A DNA stretch of 64,000 bases from Sedimenticola hydrogenitrophicus (GCF_025175675.1 NZ_JANIOA010000007.1:1-64000); one strand, 5' to 3'; positions 44,348-54,531 are shown, numbered from the stretch's first letter. Program-made: numbers and translations. The notes: generated from the letters alone by a model not told the origin.

Positions 44348-46474
44348 ATGAAGGACGCCTCACCGGTCATTATCGAAAATCTAAGTCTGGGCAGACTCCC
44401 CTCTGTCCCGCAGGTGTTGCTCAGATTAATCGAAGCCTGCCATCAAGTCGACGTCAGTTTTCATGATCTGGCGGAGATAATCCAACAGGATATCGGGCTG
44501 ACCGCCAAGATCACCGCCGTCTGCAACTCCCCCGCCTATGCCCAGTGGAATGAAGACAGGGACTTCAACCATCTGTTGGTGGTGCTGGGGCTGAACAACA
44601 TCAAAACCATCGCCATCAATGCCGCAGTACATCAGTTCTTCTCGCAGTTCAACGTCCAGACCGGACAAGGGCTCGGCATCATCTGGTACAAGTCGCTCTG
44701 GTGCGCCCATGCGGCCAGGGCCCTGGCCACGCTGACCAGCTACGAGTTTCCGGACGAGGCCTACCTGGCCGGCCTGCTGCACAAACTCGGCCAGCTGGTA
44801 TTCCTCAACAACCAGCCAGACCGTTATGGCGATCTGCTGCTCAAGACCCCGGACGACCTTGCCCTGATCGAGCTTGAACGTGAGCTGTTCGGCACCGCCT
44901 ACCACGAGGTGAGTGCGCTGGTAGTGGGTGAATGGGAGCTGGAGTCATTCCTCAGTGACGCCCTGCTCTATCAGAATGAACCGGCCGAGCGGCTGCTAGA
45001 GGCGCCACGACTGGTGCGCCTGACCAACTTCATTCACAAACTGAGTGATCCGGGCATTGATCTCAATAGCCTCTATTCGGAGGCCGATTTGCTGTTTGGC
45101 CTGACCCCCTCGGTTGTCGCCAATCTGAAAAAGGATATCGAACAGCAGGTGCAGAAGGCGGCCGATGGCCTCGGCATCCGGCTTGAAAAGGATGCCGCCG
45201 GCGCTATTGCCGTCCAGGTGGAGACCGAGGAGGTCCGCCTTGAGCTGGCACGCCGGGTACGCGAGTTTGCCCTGCTGGGCGGCGTCAATCTCGACCCGGG
45301 CAGTGAAACGGAGCTGCGGGAGTTCCTGGACTCGGTACTCGCGGAACTGGATATCCTGTTCGGCATGGATCGCAGCATCCTGTTTCTTGCCGATGCCGAT
45401 AACGGCCACCTGCGGGGAATCGTTGGCCGTGCCGTGAGTAATACTCGGCTAGCCGAATTCAATATACCGATCGTGGCGGGCCGCAGTCGTGTCGCCCAGG
45501 CACTGATCGAGGGGACGGTCCAGGGGCCGATCCTGCCGCTGGAGTCGGCCCCGGCTTCCCTGGTCGACCAGCAACTCGCCCGGACACTGGAAAGCGACTG
45601 CCTGCTCTGCGTTCCGCTGATCAGCGGAACCAGCCGCATCGGGGTAATCGCAGTCGGTCTGCGCGCCGCGGAACAGGAGCGTCAGGCACAAAACCTGAAC
45701 TTCCTGCCGATGTTCGCGGCCACCGCCGCCCAGGGTATCCACACACACCGCGGCCTGGCGAGAAGAACCGAGGAGTTGCTTGAGAATACCCGCCAGTGGC
45801 ATCAGCGTGAGGCAAGAAGCATTGTCCACGAAATCAACAATCCGCTAGGCATCATCAACAACTATCTGCACGTGCTCTCGGCCAAGTTCAGTGAAGATGC
45901 ATCGATTTCCGACCACCTGAAGATCATCAAAGAGGAGATCCAACGGGTCGGCGACATCACCTTGCGTCTGCGCGACATCGGCGATCCACAGCACATCGCC
46001 TCGTTCTCGGTGGATATCAACGAGATAATCCGTGACCTGATGGAGATCTTCCAGGCCTCCTATCTCAAGTCAATCGGCATCACCGAGCATCTGGACCTGG
46101 AGAAAAAGCTACCGGCCATCCAGATCAGCCGGGCAAGTCTCAAGCAGGTGATCACCAACCTGGTCAAGAATGCCGTCGAGGCGATGCCCGATGGCGGGGA
46201 TCTGTGGATCCAGACACGCGATCGTATCAACATCGGGGGGCGTGAATACGTCGAATTGAGCATCGCCGACAACGGTCCCGGGATTCCCCCGGAGATCATG
46301 GGAAGGCTGTTCACCCCGGTCGACAGCACGAAAGGCAACAACCACTCAGGTTTAGGATTAACCATTGTAAACAACCTCATTAATGAGCTGAAAGGGAGTA
46401 TTAGCTGTAGGGGTCGCTCGGGAGGTGGAACAGAAATGCTCATCCACCTGCCTCGTCGCTTAGGGGACGAATAA
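44348..46474 (+). CDS. HDOD domain - GAF-like - histidine kinase
   Basis: About 708 aa. It has an N-terminal HDOD domain (LPSVPQVLLRLIEACHQVDV ... NNIKTIAINAAVHQFF), a GAF-like middle (DILFGMDRSILFLADADNGH) and a HisKA box ARSIVHEINNPLGIINNYLH with phospho-acceptor His at about residue 494. HATPase motifs are ITNLVKNAVEAMPDGG and ADNGPGIPPEIM, with GLGLTIVNNL. It is cytoplasmic, with no membrane segment. It probably phosphorylates the REC domain of the next gene, 15 bp away. A start at 44321 would add 9 residues. Confidence 0.9.
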   Translation: MKDASPVIIENLSLGRLPSVPQVLLRLIEACHQVDVSFHDLAEIIQQDIGLTAKITAVCNSPAYAQWNEDRDFNHLLVVLGLNNIKTIAINAAVHQFFSQFNVQTGQGLGIIWYKSLWCAHAARALATLTSYEFPDEAYLAGLLHKLGQLVFLNNQPDRYGDLLLKTPDDLALIELERELFGTAYHEVSALVVGEWELESFLSDALLYQNEPAERLLEAPRLVRLTNFIHKLSDPGIDLNSLYSEADLLFGLTPSVVANLKKDIEQQVQKAADGLGIRLEKDAAGAIAVQVETEEVRLELARRVREFALLGGVNLDPGSETELREFLDSVLAELDILFGMDRSILFLADADNGHLRGIVGRAVSNTRLAEFNIPIVAGRSRVAQALIEGTVQGPILPLESAPASLVDQQLARTLESDCLLCVPLISGTSRIGVIAVGLRAAEQERQAQNLNFLPMFAATAAQGIHTHRGLARRTEELLENTRQWHQREARSIVHEINNPLGIINNYLHVLSAKFSEDASISDHLKIIKEEIQRVGDITLRLRDIGDPQHIASFSVDINEIIRDLMEIFQASYLKSIGITEHLDLEKKLPAIQISRASLKQVITNLVKNAVEAMPDGGDLWIQTRDRINIGGREYVELSIADNGPGIPPEIMGRLFTPVDSTKGNNHSGLGLTIVNNLINELKGSISCRGRSGGGTEMLIHLPRRLGDE

Positions 46475-46489
46475 TAAGGGGAAGGCACA

Positions 46490-48700
46490 ATGATGAAGTC
46501 CACGGAGTCCTGGCTGGGAAGCGAGTTGTTACCCGAGCTTCCCGGCAACAAGGACAAGGCCGCCAGCACCGCCAAAACGGTGCCGGCCAAAATCCTGGTG
46601 GTGGATGATGAAGTACGCATGCGTGAGAGCGTGCGCGATCTCCTTAAGGCATACGGACATGCGAGTATTATCGCGGCAAACGGACAGGTCGCGCTGGAGA
46701 TCCTGCATGGCAATCCGATTGAGCTGATTCTTCTCGACCTGAACATGCCGGAGATCTCCGGACTGGAGTTTCTCGAGCTGCTGAAAACGGACTTCCCCGA
46801 GATCGATGTGGTCATCGTCAGTGGCGAAGCCACCTTTGCCAACGCCACCGAGGCACTGAGAAACGGCGTCAGCGATTTTTTGCGCAAACCCTACAACCCG
46901 GTGGAACTCCTCGGCATAATTGAGAACGTACTAAAAAAACGCAGCCTGGAACGGGAGTTCAAACAGGTACACCAGAAGCTCGAAGCCTCCGAATACCGTT
47001 ATCGTTTCATCGTCGACAACTCCCCGGACATCATCTACATGCTCGACGAGGCGGGTTACTTCTGCTTCGTCAATGATCGCATCAGCCAACTGCTCGATTA
47101 CAAACAGGATGATCTGATTGGGCACCACTACTCCGAGGTGGTGCATGAGGAGGACGTGGAGAAGGCGAGATACGCCTTTGCCGAACGCCGCACCGGGGAT
47201 CGCGCCAGTCGTAACGTGGAGTTCAGGCTGCGCTGCAAGGACAACAGCCAGCCCAGCCGCTACTTCGAGAGCCGCTCCGTCTCGGTCGAGCTGAACTCGA
47301 TGGGCATCTACCGCGACACCGGCGGCGTCGATGAGAGATGTTATGTCGGCACCTATGGCGTGGCGCGGGATATCAGCGAGCGCAAGCGGGCCGAAGAGAT
47401 CATCAACTTCCAGCTCTACCACGACCTGCTGACCCAACTGCCCAACCGCGCCCTGTTGCGTGACCGTCTCGGTCTGGCCATCTCCCAGGCCAAGCGAAAC
47501 GGCAATCAACTGGCGCTGATGTACCTGGACATGGACCGGTTCAAGGTGATCAACGACTCCCTGGGCCATGTCGCCGGGGATCAACTGCTGCAGACGGTGG
47601 CCAACCGGTTACGCAACTGCCTGCGCGACAGCGACACCCTGGCCCGGGTGGGCGGCGACGAGTTCAATCTGCTGGTTCCGGAAGTCACCGGCAGGGTCGA
47701 CGCCATTCGCCTGGTAGAGAAGATGCTGGCCAACCTGAAGGCGCCAATCTTTATCGATGGGGTCGAGGTCTTCGTCAGTTTCAGTATCGGCATTGCACTG
47801 TTCCCGGATAACGGGGAGACCATGGATGCGCTGATCAAGCATGCCGATATCGCCATGTACCATGTCAAACGGCACGGCAAGGATGGTTACGAGTTCTTCT
47901 CCAACGAGATGAAAGGTTCGGCCGACCAGCACCTTTCGCTGGACACGGGTCTCCGGCGCGCCATTGATGAAGAGCAGCTGCAGGTCTATTTTCAGCCACA
48001 GATCAATCTGCCGTCCGGCAAGGTCTCCGGAATGGAGGCACTGCTGCGCTGGAAGCACCCGGAAGTGGGCAACATCAGCCCCACCGAGTTTATCCCCGTG
48101 GCCGAAGAGAGCGGCCTGATCAATGAGATCGGATTGTGGGTGCTGGATGCCGGCTGCGCGGAATTGAGCAAGTGGCGCAAGGCTGGTCACGACCAGGTCA
48201 AACTGGCGGTCAATGTCTCTTCGAAACAGCTGGCGCAAGCCGATTTCGAACAGCAGGTATTCAAGGTACTGACCAGGCATGGGGTCCCCGGCTCCGCGCT
48301 GGAGCTGGAGATCACCGAGAACGTACTGATCCAGGATATGGATCAGGTGGTCCACAAACTTCGCCAACTGCATGCCGCGGGTATCTGTATCGCGGTCGAT
48401 GACTTCGGCATCGGCTACTCCTCCCTTGGCTACCTGCAGTCATTGCCCCTGAGCACGCTCAAGATCGATCGCTCGTTTGTCAGCGGCATACGCGCCACCA
48501 GCAGCCGCAACTCCATCGTCACCGCGATTGTCGCCATGGCCAAGGAACTGGGACTCGATATCATTGCGGAAGGAGTCGAGACGGAGGTCCAGCATCAACA
48601 ACTGAAGCGGCTCGGCTGCCCCAATGCCCAGGGCTTCCTGTTTAGCCGGCCAATGCCCAAGGAACAGGTCGGGCTGTTCCTGAAAAAGGGTGCGTTGTAA
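46490..48700 (+). CDS. Response regulator with PAS, GGDEF and EAL domains
   Basis: A 736-aa protein. The REC domain is about 34-150 (ILVVDDEVRMRESVRDLL; phospho-acceptor Asp83 in LLDLNMPE). A PAS domain follows at about 160-300 (FIVDNSPDIIYMLDEAGYFC). The GGDEF domain has LARVGGDEFNLLVPEV, and the EAL domain has VSGMEALLRWKHPEVGN with DDFGIGYSSLGYL. Both catalytic motifs look intact, so it could make or degrade cyclic di-GMP under control of the kinase encoded just upstream. GGGGAAGG precedes the ATG. Confidence 0.93.
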   Translation: MMKSTESWLGSELLPELPGNKDKAASTAKTVPAKILVVDDEVRMRESVRDLLKAYGHASIIAANGQVALEILHGNPIELILLDLNMPEISGLEFLELLKTDFPEIDVVIVSGEATFANATEALRNGVSDFLRKPYNPVELLGIIENVLKKRSLEREFKQVHQKLEASEYRYRFIVDNSPDIIYMLDEAGYFCFVNDRISQLLDYKQDDLIGHHYSEVVHEEDVEKARYAFAERRTGDRASRNVEFRLRCKDNSQPSRYFESRSVSVELNSMGIYRDTGGVDERCYVGTYGVARDISERKRAEEIINFQLYHDLLTQLPNRALLRDRLGLAISQAKRNGNQLALMYLDMDRFKVINDSLGHVAGDQLLQTVANRLRNCLRDSDTLARVGGDEFNLLVPEVTGRVDAIRLVEKMLANLKAPIFIDGVEVFVSFSIGIALFPDNGETMDALIKHADIAMYHVKRHGKDGYEFFSNEMKGSADQHLSLDTGLRRAIDEEQLQVYFQPQINLPSGKVSGMEALLRWKHPEVGNISPTEFIPVAEESGLINEIGLWVLDAGCAELSKWRKAGHDQVKLAVNVSSKQLAQADFEQQVFKVLTRHGVPGSALELEITENVLIQDMDQVVHKLRQLHAAGICIAVDDFGIGYSSLGYLQSLPLSTLKIDRSFVSGIRATSSRNSIVTAIVAMAKELGLDIIAEGVETEVQHQQLKRLGCPNAQGFLFSRPMPKEQVGLFLKKGAL

Positions 48701-48831
48701 CGACAGAAGCCATTGCGCTTTGCAATGGTTATTTTCAATTCCGCATTGACCATGATCACCACAACCCGCTTAACGTCGCGGCGCAGCTGGGGTACCATTC
48801 TCTCAACTAATAACCGGGGGAGAACAGGCAG

Positions 48832-49671
48832 GTGATCGATATAGATGCATCCGTTGCAGAAGTGATGACCCAGGGATTTCATATCCCACCAAGACCGGAG
48901 ACGCTGATGCGGCTGCAGGAGATCAGCAGCAGTGATGATCCCTCGCTGGCGGACATCGCCCAGGTGGTCGCCGCGGATGTCGGGCTCTCATCGGCTATTC
49001 TCAAGACCGTCAACTCGCCCTTCTACGGGCTGACCCGAAGCATCACCAATATCCATCAGGCAGTCTCCCTGCTCGGCATGGAGAGCGTCAACAGTCTGGC
49101 TGCCTCGGTGGAGCTGAAGCGCGCCCTGACCGGCAATGCCTGCATCTCGCTGGAACGATTCTGGGACAACGCCACCGACGTGGCCAATTCCATGGTCTAT
49201 ATCGGCAGTCGGCTGAAGGAGAACTTCTCCCTGGAAACCCTCTACACCGTCGGACTCTTCCATGATTGCGGTATCCCGGCCATGGCAATCCGCTACCCCG
49301 ATTACCGGCTGACCCTGATCGATGCCAATGACAGTACCGAGCAGACCCTCTCGCAAATCGAAGAGGCAAAGCATGGCACCAACCACTCGATCATCGGTTA
49401 TTACATCGCCGCCTCGTGGCATCTCCCCGAATGCCTCTGCGAGCTGATCCTGCAGCATCATGAGGCGGACTACCTGGAACACATTACCGGCAAGGAAGAC
49501 CAACTGGTCTATGCCATTCTCAAGATGGCGGAGAATATTGTCGACCGTACCCGGCGCTTTCGGGATGCCCAGGACTGGCAACAGTTACAGCACCGGGTGC
49601 TGGATACCATGGGTCTGAACGTCCTGGAGTACAGCGATATTGAAGAGGACCTGAGCGAACTGCTGAGCTAA
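48832..49671 (+). CDS. HDOD domain protein
   Basis: A 279-aa stand-alone HDOD protein (PPRPETLMRLQEISSSDDPS, then VVAADVGLSSAILKTVNSPF and VSLLGMESVNSLAASVELKR). HDOD proteins lack full HD catalytic residues and usually act as signalling adaptors with c-di-GMP proteins. The start is GTG at 48832 with GGGGGAG upstream. Its TAA stop at 49669-49671 uses the first base of a 161-bp repeat. Confidence 0.88.
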   Translation: MIDIDASVAEVMTQGFHIPPRPETLMRLQEISSSDDPSLADIAQVVAADVGLSSAILKTVNSPFYGLTRSITNIHQAVSLLGMESVNSLAASVELKRALTGNACISLERFWDNATDVANSMVYIGSRLKENFSLETLYTVGLFHDCGIPAMAIRYPDYRLTLIDANDSTEQTLSQIEEAKHGTNHSIIGYYIAASWHLPECLCELILQHHEADYLEHITGKEDQLVYAILKMAENIVDRTRRFRDAQDWQQLQHRVLDTMGLNVLEYSDIEEDLSELLS

Positions 49672-49831
49672 GGGCTCGCGCAAAAATAAGTTCCGGTATT
49701 CGGTCGCCACTGGACCCCGCCACCGGTGTTACGCTTTTTGGCAAGGGAACAGCCATTGCCTGCAAAGCGTGCCTTGCCGGTATGGTCCAGTGACGCCCTC
49801 GGTACTACGAAATTATTCTTGCGCGAGCCCT
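49671..49831. repeat. 161-bp MITE-like repeat, family 2, copy B
   Basis: Same length as the copy at 2112-2272 and inverted to it; both ends are AGGGCTCGCGCAA-type terminal repeats. It fills the gap between two convergent genes exactly. Its first base completes the TAA of the HDOD gene, and its last two bases plus the next A form the TAG of the opposite GGDEF-EAL gene. Its symmetric structure could serve as a bidirectional terminator. Confidence 0.88.
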
Positions 49832-51881
49832 AATCACCGTTAACCAGAAGTCGCTCGAATTGATCCGCAGGCAACGGCTGGCTGAACAGATAACCCTGCG
49901 CCTTCTGACACTTCAACTCCTTCAAAAATGCCAGCTGGTCAGTATTTTCCACCCCTTCGGCAATCACATCCAGCTCCATCGCCCGGGCCATGGAGATGAT
50001 CGCCCTGACGATGGCGCGGCTGTTGCGATCGGTCAGTATGTCGCGAATAAAGCTTCGATCGATCTTCAGGGTGTTGACCGGAAAGCGCTGCAGGTAGCTC
50101 AGCGAGGAGTAGCCGGTGCCGAAATCGTCAATCGCCAGATTCAGACCGGCAGCGCGCAGTTGGATCAGCTGATTCAGGGTCCTCTCGATCTGTCCCATCA
50201 TCATGCTCTCGGTGATCTCCAGGGTGAGGCAGCCCGGCGGAAACCTGCTTTCGTTGAGGATCCGCCGCACCTGCTCGATCAGGTCGCTGGAGTGAAACTG
50301 CCTGGCCGACAGGTTGACCGCCAGACACAGCTCCCGGGAGTACTCATCCACCCACTGTTTCACCTGCCGACAGGCCTGCCGCAATACGCCGTGTCCCAGG
50401 CGGATGATTAAGCCGGTCTCCTCGGCCAGCGGAATGAACTCGTCGGGCATGATCAGGCCCCGCTCCGGGTGTTGCCAGCGCACCAGCGCCTCCATACCCA
50501 CCAGCAGGCCGGAATCGAGCTCATAAACCGGTTGGAAATAGGGGACGAACTGACCGCTGTTCAGGCCGACGCTCATTTCATTTTCCAGCGCCAGGCGGCG
50601 CCCACTCTCCCGGTTCATCTCCTCCTGGAAGAAGTGAAATCGATCACCGCCCTCGCTCTTTGCATGATACATGGCCATATCGGCATGCCGGGTCAGGTCA
50701 TCCACGCTCTCCCCATCGCGTGGATAGAGACTGATGCCGATGCTCAGATGGGGAATGATCTCATGCCGGTCAATCCACACCGGACGGATCACCTTGGCCA
50801 GAATTTTGGTCGCCACATCGGTAACCGTATACTCGTCGATCAGATCCAGCAGGATGACGGTGAACTCGTCCCCGCCCATACGGGCGACGGTATCCACCGA
50901 CCTGACCGCCTGCCGGACGCGATCGCCCACCTCAATCAGCAAGGCATCGCCATGGGTGTGGCCGAGGGAGTCGTTGATATTCTTGAACCGGTCCAGGTCG
51001 ATGAACAGCAGTGCCAGCTTGCTTTCATGCCGCTGGCAGCGCTTCAGTTCCTGCTTCAGACGCTGATGGAACAGTGCCCGGTTGGGAAGCCCGGTGAGGG
51101 CGTCGTTGAAGGCCAGCTCCTCCAGCTGCTCTTCGGTTCTTTTCTGATGGGTGATATCGGAAAACAGCCCGGTGTAGTAACAGGGTTTGCCAGTGGCGTC
51201 AAAGATGGTATTGAGACGGAGATAGATGGGAAACACCTCGCCAGTCTTCTTGCGATCCCAGATCTCACCCTGCCACTTGCCGGCCTGGTTGAGCGACTCC
51301 CAAATCCGCTGATAGAACACCTCGTCATGCCTGCCGGACTTGGCAAATCCGGCATTTCTCCCCAGCACCTCGTCGCGGTCGTATCCGAGCAGGTCACAAT
51401 AGGCGGGATTCACCTCGATAATCCGCAGATCCATATCCGTGACGATGATCCCCTCGCTGGTCGAGTCGGTCACGTACTTGGCCAGCCGGAGCTGCTCCTC
51501 CGACTGCTTCCGCTGAGTGATGTCGCGCCACACCACGTGCAGCAGCAACCGCCCGCCGGCGGGAATCGGGGTGAGCAGCACCTCGACCGGAAAATCGGTC
51601 CCGTCGCGCTTGCGGTGGATCCACTCGAACCGATGCGACCCACGCTCCATGGCGATGGCGATCATCTCATTCGCCTTGTCGTAGGACGAGGCGCCATCCA
51701 GCTGGAAGGGCGGTGACAACTGTGAGGGATGGGTGGCGAACAAGTCAGCGCGAACCGCATAACCCAGCATCCGCAATGCAGCCTCATTGCAATCGATGAA
51801 GCGGCCACCATCAATGATGAGCATCGCATCGGCCGAATGCTCGAACAGCACCCGATATTGATCCTGTACTGGTTCCGTCAT
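49830..51881 (-). CDS. PAS-PAS-GGDEF-EAL cyclic di-GMP protein
   Basis: A 683-aa soluble protein. PAS 1 is EHSADAMLIIDGGRFIDCNE. PAS 2 is GIIVTDMDLRIIEVNPAYCD, followed by a PAC region. The GGDEF motif is ARMGGDEFTVILLD. The EAL domain has LVGMEALVRWQHPERGL, NLAIDDFGTGYSSLSY and VIAEGVEN. Both cyclase and phosphodiesterase motifs are intact; the net activity cannot be told. The stop codon lies in the repeat end. It is convergent with the HDOD gene and divergent from the MoxR operon. Confidence 0.93.
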   Translation of the reverse strand: MTEPVQDQYRVLFEHSADAMLIIDGGRFIDCNEAALRMLGYAVRADLFATHPSQLSPPFQLDGASSYDKANEMIAIAMERGSHRFEWIHRKRDGTDFPVEVLLTPIPAGGRLLLHVVWRDITQRKQSEEQLRLAKYVTDSTSEGIIVTDMDLRIIEVNPAYCDLLGYDRDEVLGRNAGFAKSGRHDEVFYQRIWESLNQAGKWQGEIWDRKKTGEVFPIYLRLNTIFDATGKPCYYTGLFSDITHQKRTEEQLEELAFNDALTGLPNRALFHQRLKQELKRCQRHESKLALLFIDLDRFKNINDSLGHTHGDALLIEVGDRVRQAVRSVDTVARMGGDEFTVILLDLIDEYTVTDVATKILAKVIRPVWIDRHEIIPHLSIGISLYPRDGESVDDLTRHADMAMYHAKSEGGDRFHFFQEEMNRESGRRLALENEMSVGLNSGQFVPYFQPVYELDSGLLVGMEALVRWQHPERGLIMPDEFIPLAEETGLIIRLGHGVLRQACRQVKQWVDEYSRELCLAVNLSARQFHSSDLIEQVRRILNESRFPPGCLTLEITESMMMGQIERTLNQLIQLRAAGLNLAIDDFGTGYSSLSYLQRFPVNTLKIDRSFIRDILTDRNSRAIVRAIISMARAMELDVIAEGVENTDQLAFLKELKCQKAQGYLFSQPLPADQFERLLVNGD

Positions 51882-52203
51882 GTCTGTTTGCGTCAGCCTG
51901 TTCGTCCTGAATGCTGGATTGCCCCCGGCGCGAAGCCTCCCGGTGCCGGTCGCGCCGGCGGCCGGCGGGAAGGGGCCGTGGAATGGAGAACAACCCCCGC
52001 CAAGGTCGCCCCGATGTGGGAACGTTTCTGAAATCTATCGGCAACCCCGGCGGGTACTTTATCGCCCGGCCCCACCCGGTACACGTTCATAAATTGTGCA
52101 ATCATTACCATCACTATATCTTATTACTGGCGTTTCTCAGTTATATGGTAGGTTATTGCCCAGAACAGTGTACCCGCAGCACCGATCAATCATAGGAAGT
52201 AGC
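51882..52203. other. Divergent promoter region upstream of moxR-like operon
   Basis: 322 bp between the divergent GGDEF-EAL and MoxR genes. The left half is very GC-rich with overlapping GCCGGCGGCCGGCGGG-type self-complementary stretches near 51945-51970. The right half (52085-52170) is AT-rich and is the likely promoter for the MoxR operon. AGGAAG precedes the 52204 ATG. No gene is supported. Confidence 0.45.
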
Positions 52204-53250
52204 ATGCGACCAGCCGCAATATCGGCCATTCTGGACCGTGAATATCTGAGTACCGAACAGGGTCATCACACACCGGTCATGCTCTGGGGACCCCCCGGGG
52301 TAGGCAAGTCGCAGCTGGTCAGCCAGGTGGGCCGGCGCCACCGGGTACCGGTGATCGATATCCGCCTCTCGCAAATGGAGCCGAGCGACCTGCGCGGCAT
52401 CCCGTTCCGCAGCGGCGATCGCGTGGAGTGGGCCGAGCCCGCGCTGCTGCCCCATGTGGACGCCCACGGTGAACGGGGCATCCTGTTTCTTGACGAGATC
52501 ACCTCCGCCCCACCCAGTGTATCCGCCGCCGCCTATCAACTGATCCTCGACCGGCGCCTGGGGGAGTACCGGGTCCCGGACGGCTGGGCCATCTTTGCCG
52601 CCGGCAACCGCCAGGGCGACCGCGGCGTCACCTACACCATGCCCTCCCCGCTGGCCAACCGGTTCACCCATTTCGAGGTGGAGACCCAACTCGACGACTG
52701 GGTCGCCTGGGCCTATGACAACGGCATCGACGAACGGGTGATCTCCTTCCTGCGCTTCCGCCCGGAACGGCTGTTCGATTTCGATCCCGCCCACAATCCG
52801 GTGGCCTTCCCCTCGCCCCGCTCCTGGGAGTTCGCCCATCGCGGGCTGCAGAAGTTCGGCACCCTGCCCGAGCTGCTCTGCGACGCCCTGCAGGCCTGCG
52901 TCGGCCCGGCCGCCGGGATCGAACTGGCGGCGTTCGTCAACAACCTGGACAAATTGCCCGATATCGACGCCATCCTGCAAGGCGAAACTGTGCTGGTGCC
53001 GACTGAAATCGACCTGCAGTACGCCGTCGCTTCCGCCCTCGTTGGCCGTGCGCTGAAGGCCAGGGGCGCCGCCGGCGAGCGCGGGGTGTATGGCCGTATC
53101 CTCGACTATGCCGGCCGCTTTCCGCAGCGGGAGATGGGCATCATGCTGGTCTCGGACATGCACCGCGCCATCGGCCAGGAGCTGTTCAACCTGCCGGAAT
53201 TCGCCCCCTGGGCCGAGGCGGTGGCCGATGTGATGCTGTACGATCTCTGA
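52204..53250 (+). CDS. MoxR-family AAA ATPase
   Basis: A 348-aa protein with Walker A MLWGPPGVGKSQLVSQVGRR (about residue 29), Walker B GILFLDEITSAPPSVSAAAY and sensor 1 WAIFAAGNRQGDRG. MoxR ATPases act as chaperones with VWA-domain partners; one is encoded 23 bp downstream. The start at 52204 (MRPAAISAILDREYL) has a better ribosome site than the longer frame from 52096. Confidence 0.9.
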   Translation: MRPAAISAILDREYLSTEQGHHTPVMLWGPPGVGKSQLVSQVGRRHRVPVIDIRLSQMEPSDLRGIPFRSGDRVEWAEPALLPHVDAHGERGILFLDEITSAPPSVSAAAYQLILDRRLGEYRVPDGWAIFAAGNRQGDRGVTYTMPSPLANRFTHFEVETQLDDWVAWAYDNGIDERVISFLRFRPERLFDFDPAHNPVAFPSPRSWEFAHRGLQKFGTLPELLCDALQACVGPAAGIELAAFVNNLDKLPDIDAILQGETVLVPTEIDLQYAVASALVGRALKARGAAGERGVYGRILDYAGRFPQREMGIMLVSDMHRAIGQELFNLPEFAPWAEAVADVMLYDL

Positions 53251-53273
53251 ACACGGGATGGAGCCGGCAGACG

Positions 53274-54509
53274 ATGAGCGAGATCGAGACCAAACTCAGC
53301 GCCGCCCGCACCCGCCTGATCCTGGACAAACCATTCCTCGGCGCCCTGGTGTTGCGTCTGCCGATGCTGCGAGCCGACCCCGGCTGGTGCCGGACCACCG
53401 CGACCGATGCCCGCGCCTTCTACTACAATGCCGATTTCATTGACGCCCTGAGCCTGGAACAGACCCAGTTCGTGCTGGCGCACGAGGCGCTGCACTGCGC
53501 CCTCTCCCACTTCGCCAGACGCCTGCACCGGGACAAGTATCGCTGGGATATCGCCTGTGATCTGGCGATCAACCCGTTGCTGATCGCCGAGCAGCTGGAG
53601 CCCTGCCCGGGGGCACTGCACCTGGTCGAATTCGAGGGCATGACCGCCGAGGAGATCTATCCCTGCATCGCCGAGAGCGAGCAGATGGAGACCCACGACC
53701 AGCATCTCTACGATCGGACCGAGACCAACCCCGGAGGCAGTCCGGGGGGTGGCGGTGACCGACCGAATGATGTACCGGCCGCCGAAAGAGCGGACCCGCA
53801 GCCCCAGGCGCCGCGCAGCGAGTCCGATTCGGGGAAATCACCATCCGCCGCCACCCAACCGGCACCGCTGTCACCGACCGAGCAGGAACGGCTGGCCGTG
53901 CAGTGGACTCAACGCCTGGCCGGCGCCCATCAGCAGGCGCTGCAGGCTGGCAGGATGGGCGGTGAGCTGGGGCGCATGATCGGCCATCTGCTGCAGCCGC
54001 GCATCCCCTGGCGCATGCTGCTGGCCAAGTACATGACCGCCACCGCCCGGGAGGACTACAACTGGGCCAGACCCTCGCGACGCGAGGGTGACGCCATCCT
54101 CCCCAGCCTGCGCAGCAGCGAACTCAGGGTGGTGGTCGGGCTGGATACCAGCGGCTCCATCAGCGACGAGGAGATGCGCCAGTTCATCTCCGAAATCGAC
54201 GCCATCAAGGGGCAGGCCCATGCCCACATCACCCTCCTCGCCTGCGATGCCGTGCTGGCCGCCGACGGCCCCTGGATTGTCGAGCCCTGGGAACAGCTGC
54301 GCCTGCCCCGGGCATTCACGGGCGGCGGCGACACCGACTTCAGACCGGTATTCGAGTGGGTAGAGCAACACGATGCCCGGTGCGATCTGCTGATCTATTT
54401 TACCGACGCCCAGGGGGCGTTTCCGAACCACGAACCGGCGATGCCGGTGATCTGGCTGGTCAAGGGCAAGGCGGAGATCCCCTGGGGTCAGCGCATCCAG
54501 CTCAATTGA
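53274..54509 (+). CDS. DUF2201-type putative metallopeptidase with VWA-like domain
   Basis: A 411-aa protein. The N-terminal DUF2201 metallopeptidase-like region has the zinc motif AHEALHCALSHF (H70ExxH74). A disordered Pro/Gly/Ser linker follows (about 155-205). The C-terminal VWA-like domain has a MIDAS-type VVVGLDTSGSISDEEMRQFI (about 292) and TDFRPVFEWV. It is typically paired with MoxR ATPases, as here, and may assemble or activate another complex. It is followed 22 bp later by the DsrS-like gene. Confidence 0.88.
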   Translation: MSEIETKLSAARTRLILDKPFLGALVLRLPMLRADPGWCRTTATDARAFYYNADFIDALSLEQTQFVLAHEALHCALSHFARRLHRDKYRWDIACDLAINPLLIAEQLEPCPGALHLVEFEGMTAEEIYPCIAESEQMETHDQHLYDRTETNPGGSPGGGGDRPNDVPAAERADPQPQAPRSESDSGKSPSAATQPAPLSPTEQERLAVQWTQRLAGAHQQALQAGRMGGELGRMIGHLLQPRIPWRMLLAKYMTATAREDYNWARPSRREGDAILPSLRSSELRVVVGLDTSGSISDEEMRQFISEIDAIKGQAHAHITLLACDAVLAADGPWIVEPWEQLRLPRAFTGGGDTDFRPVFEWVEQHDARCDLLIYFTDAQGAFPNHEPAMPVIWLVKGKAEIPWGQRIQLN

Positions 54510-54531
54510 GACCTGCGGGGGATTTCGGGCA

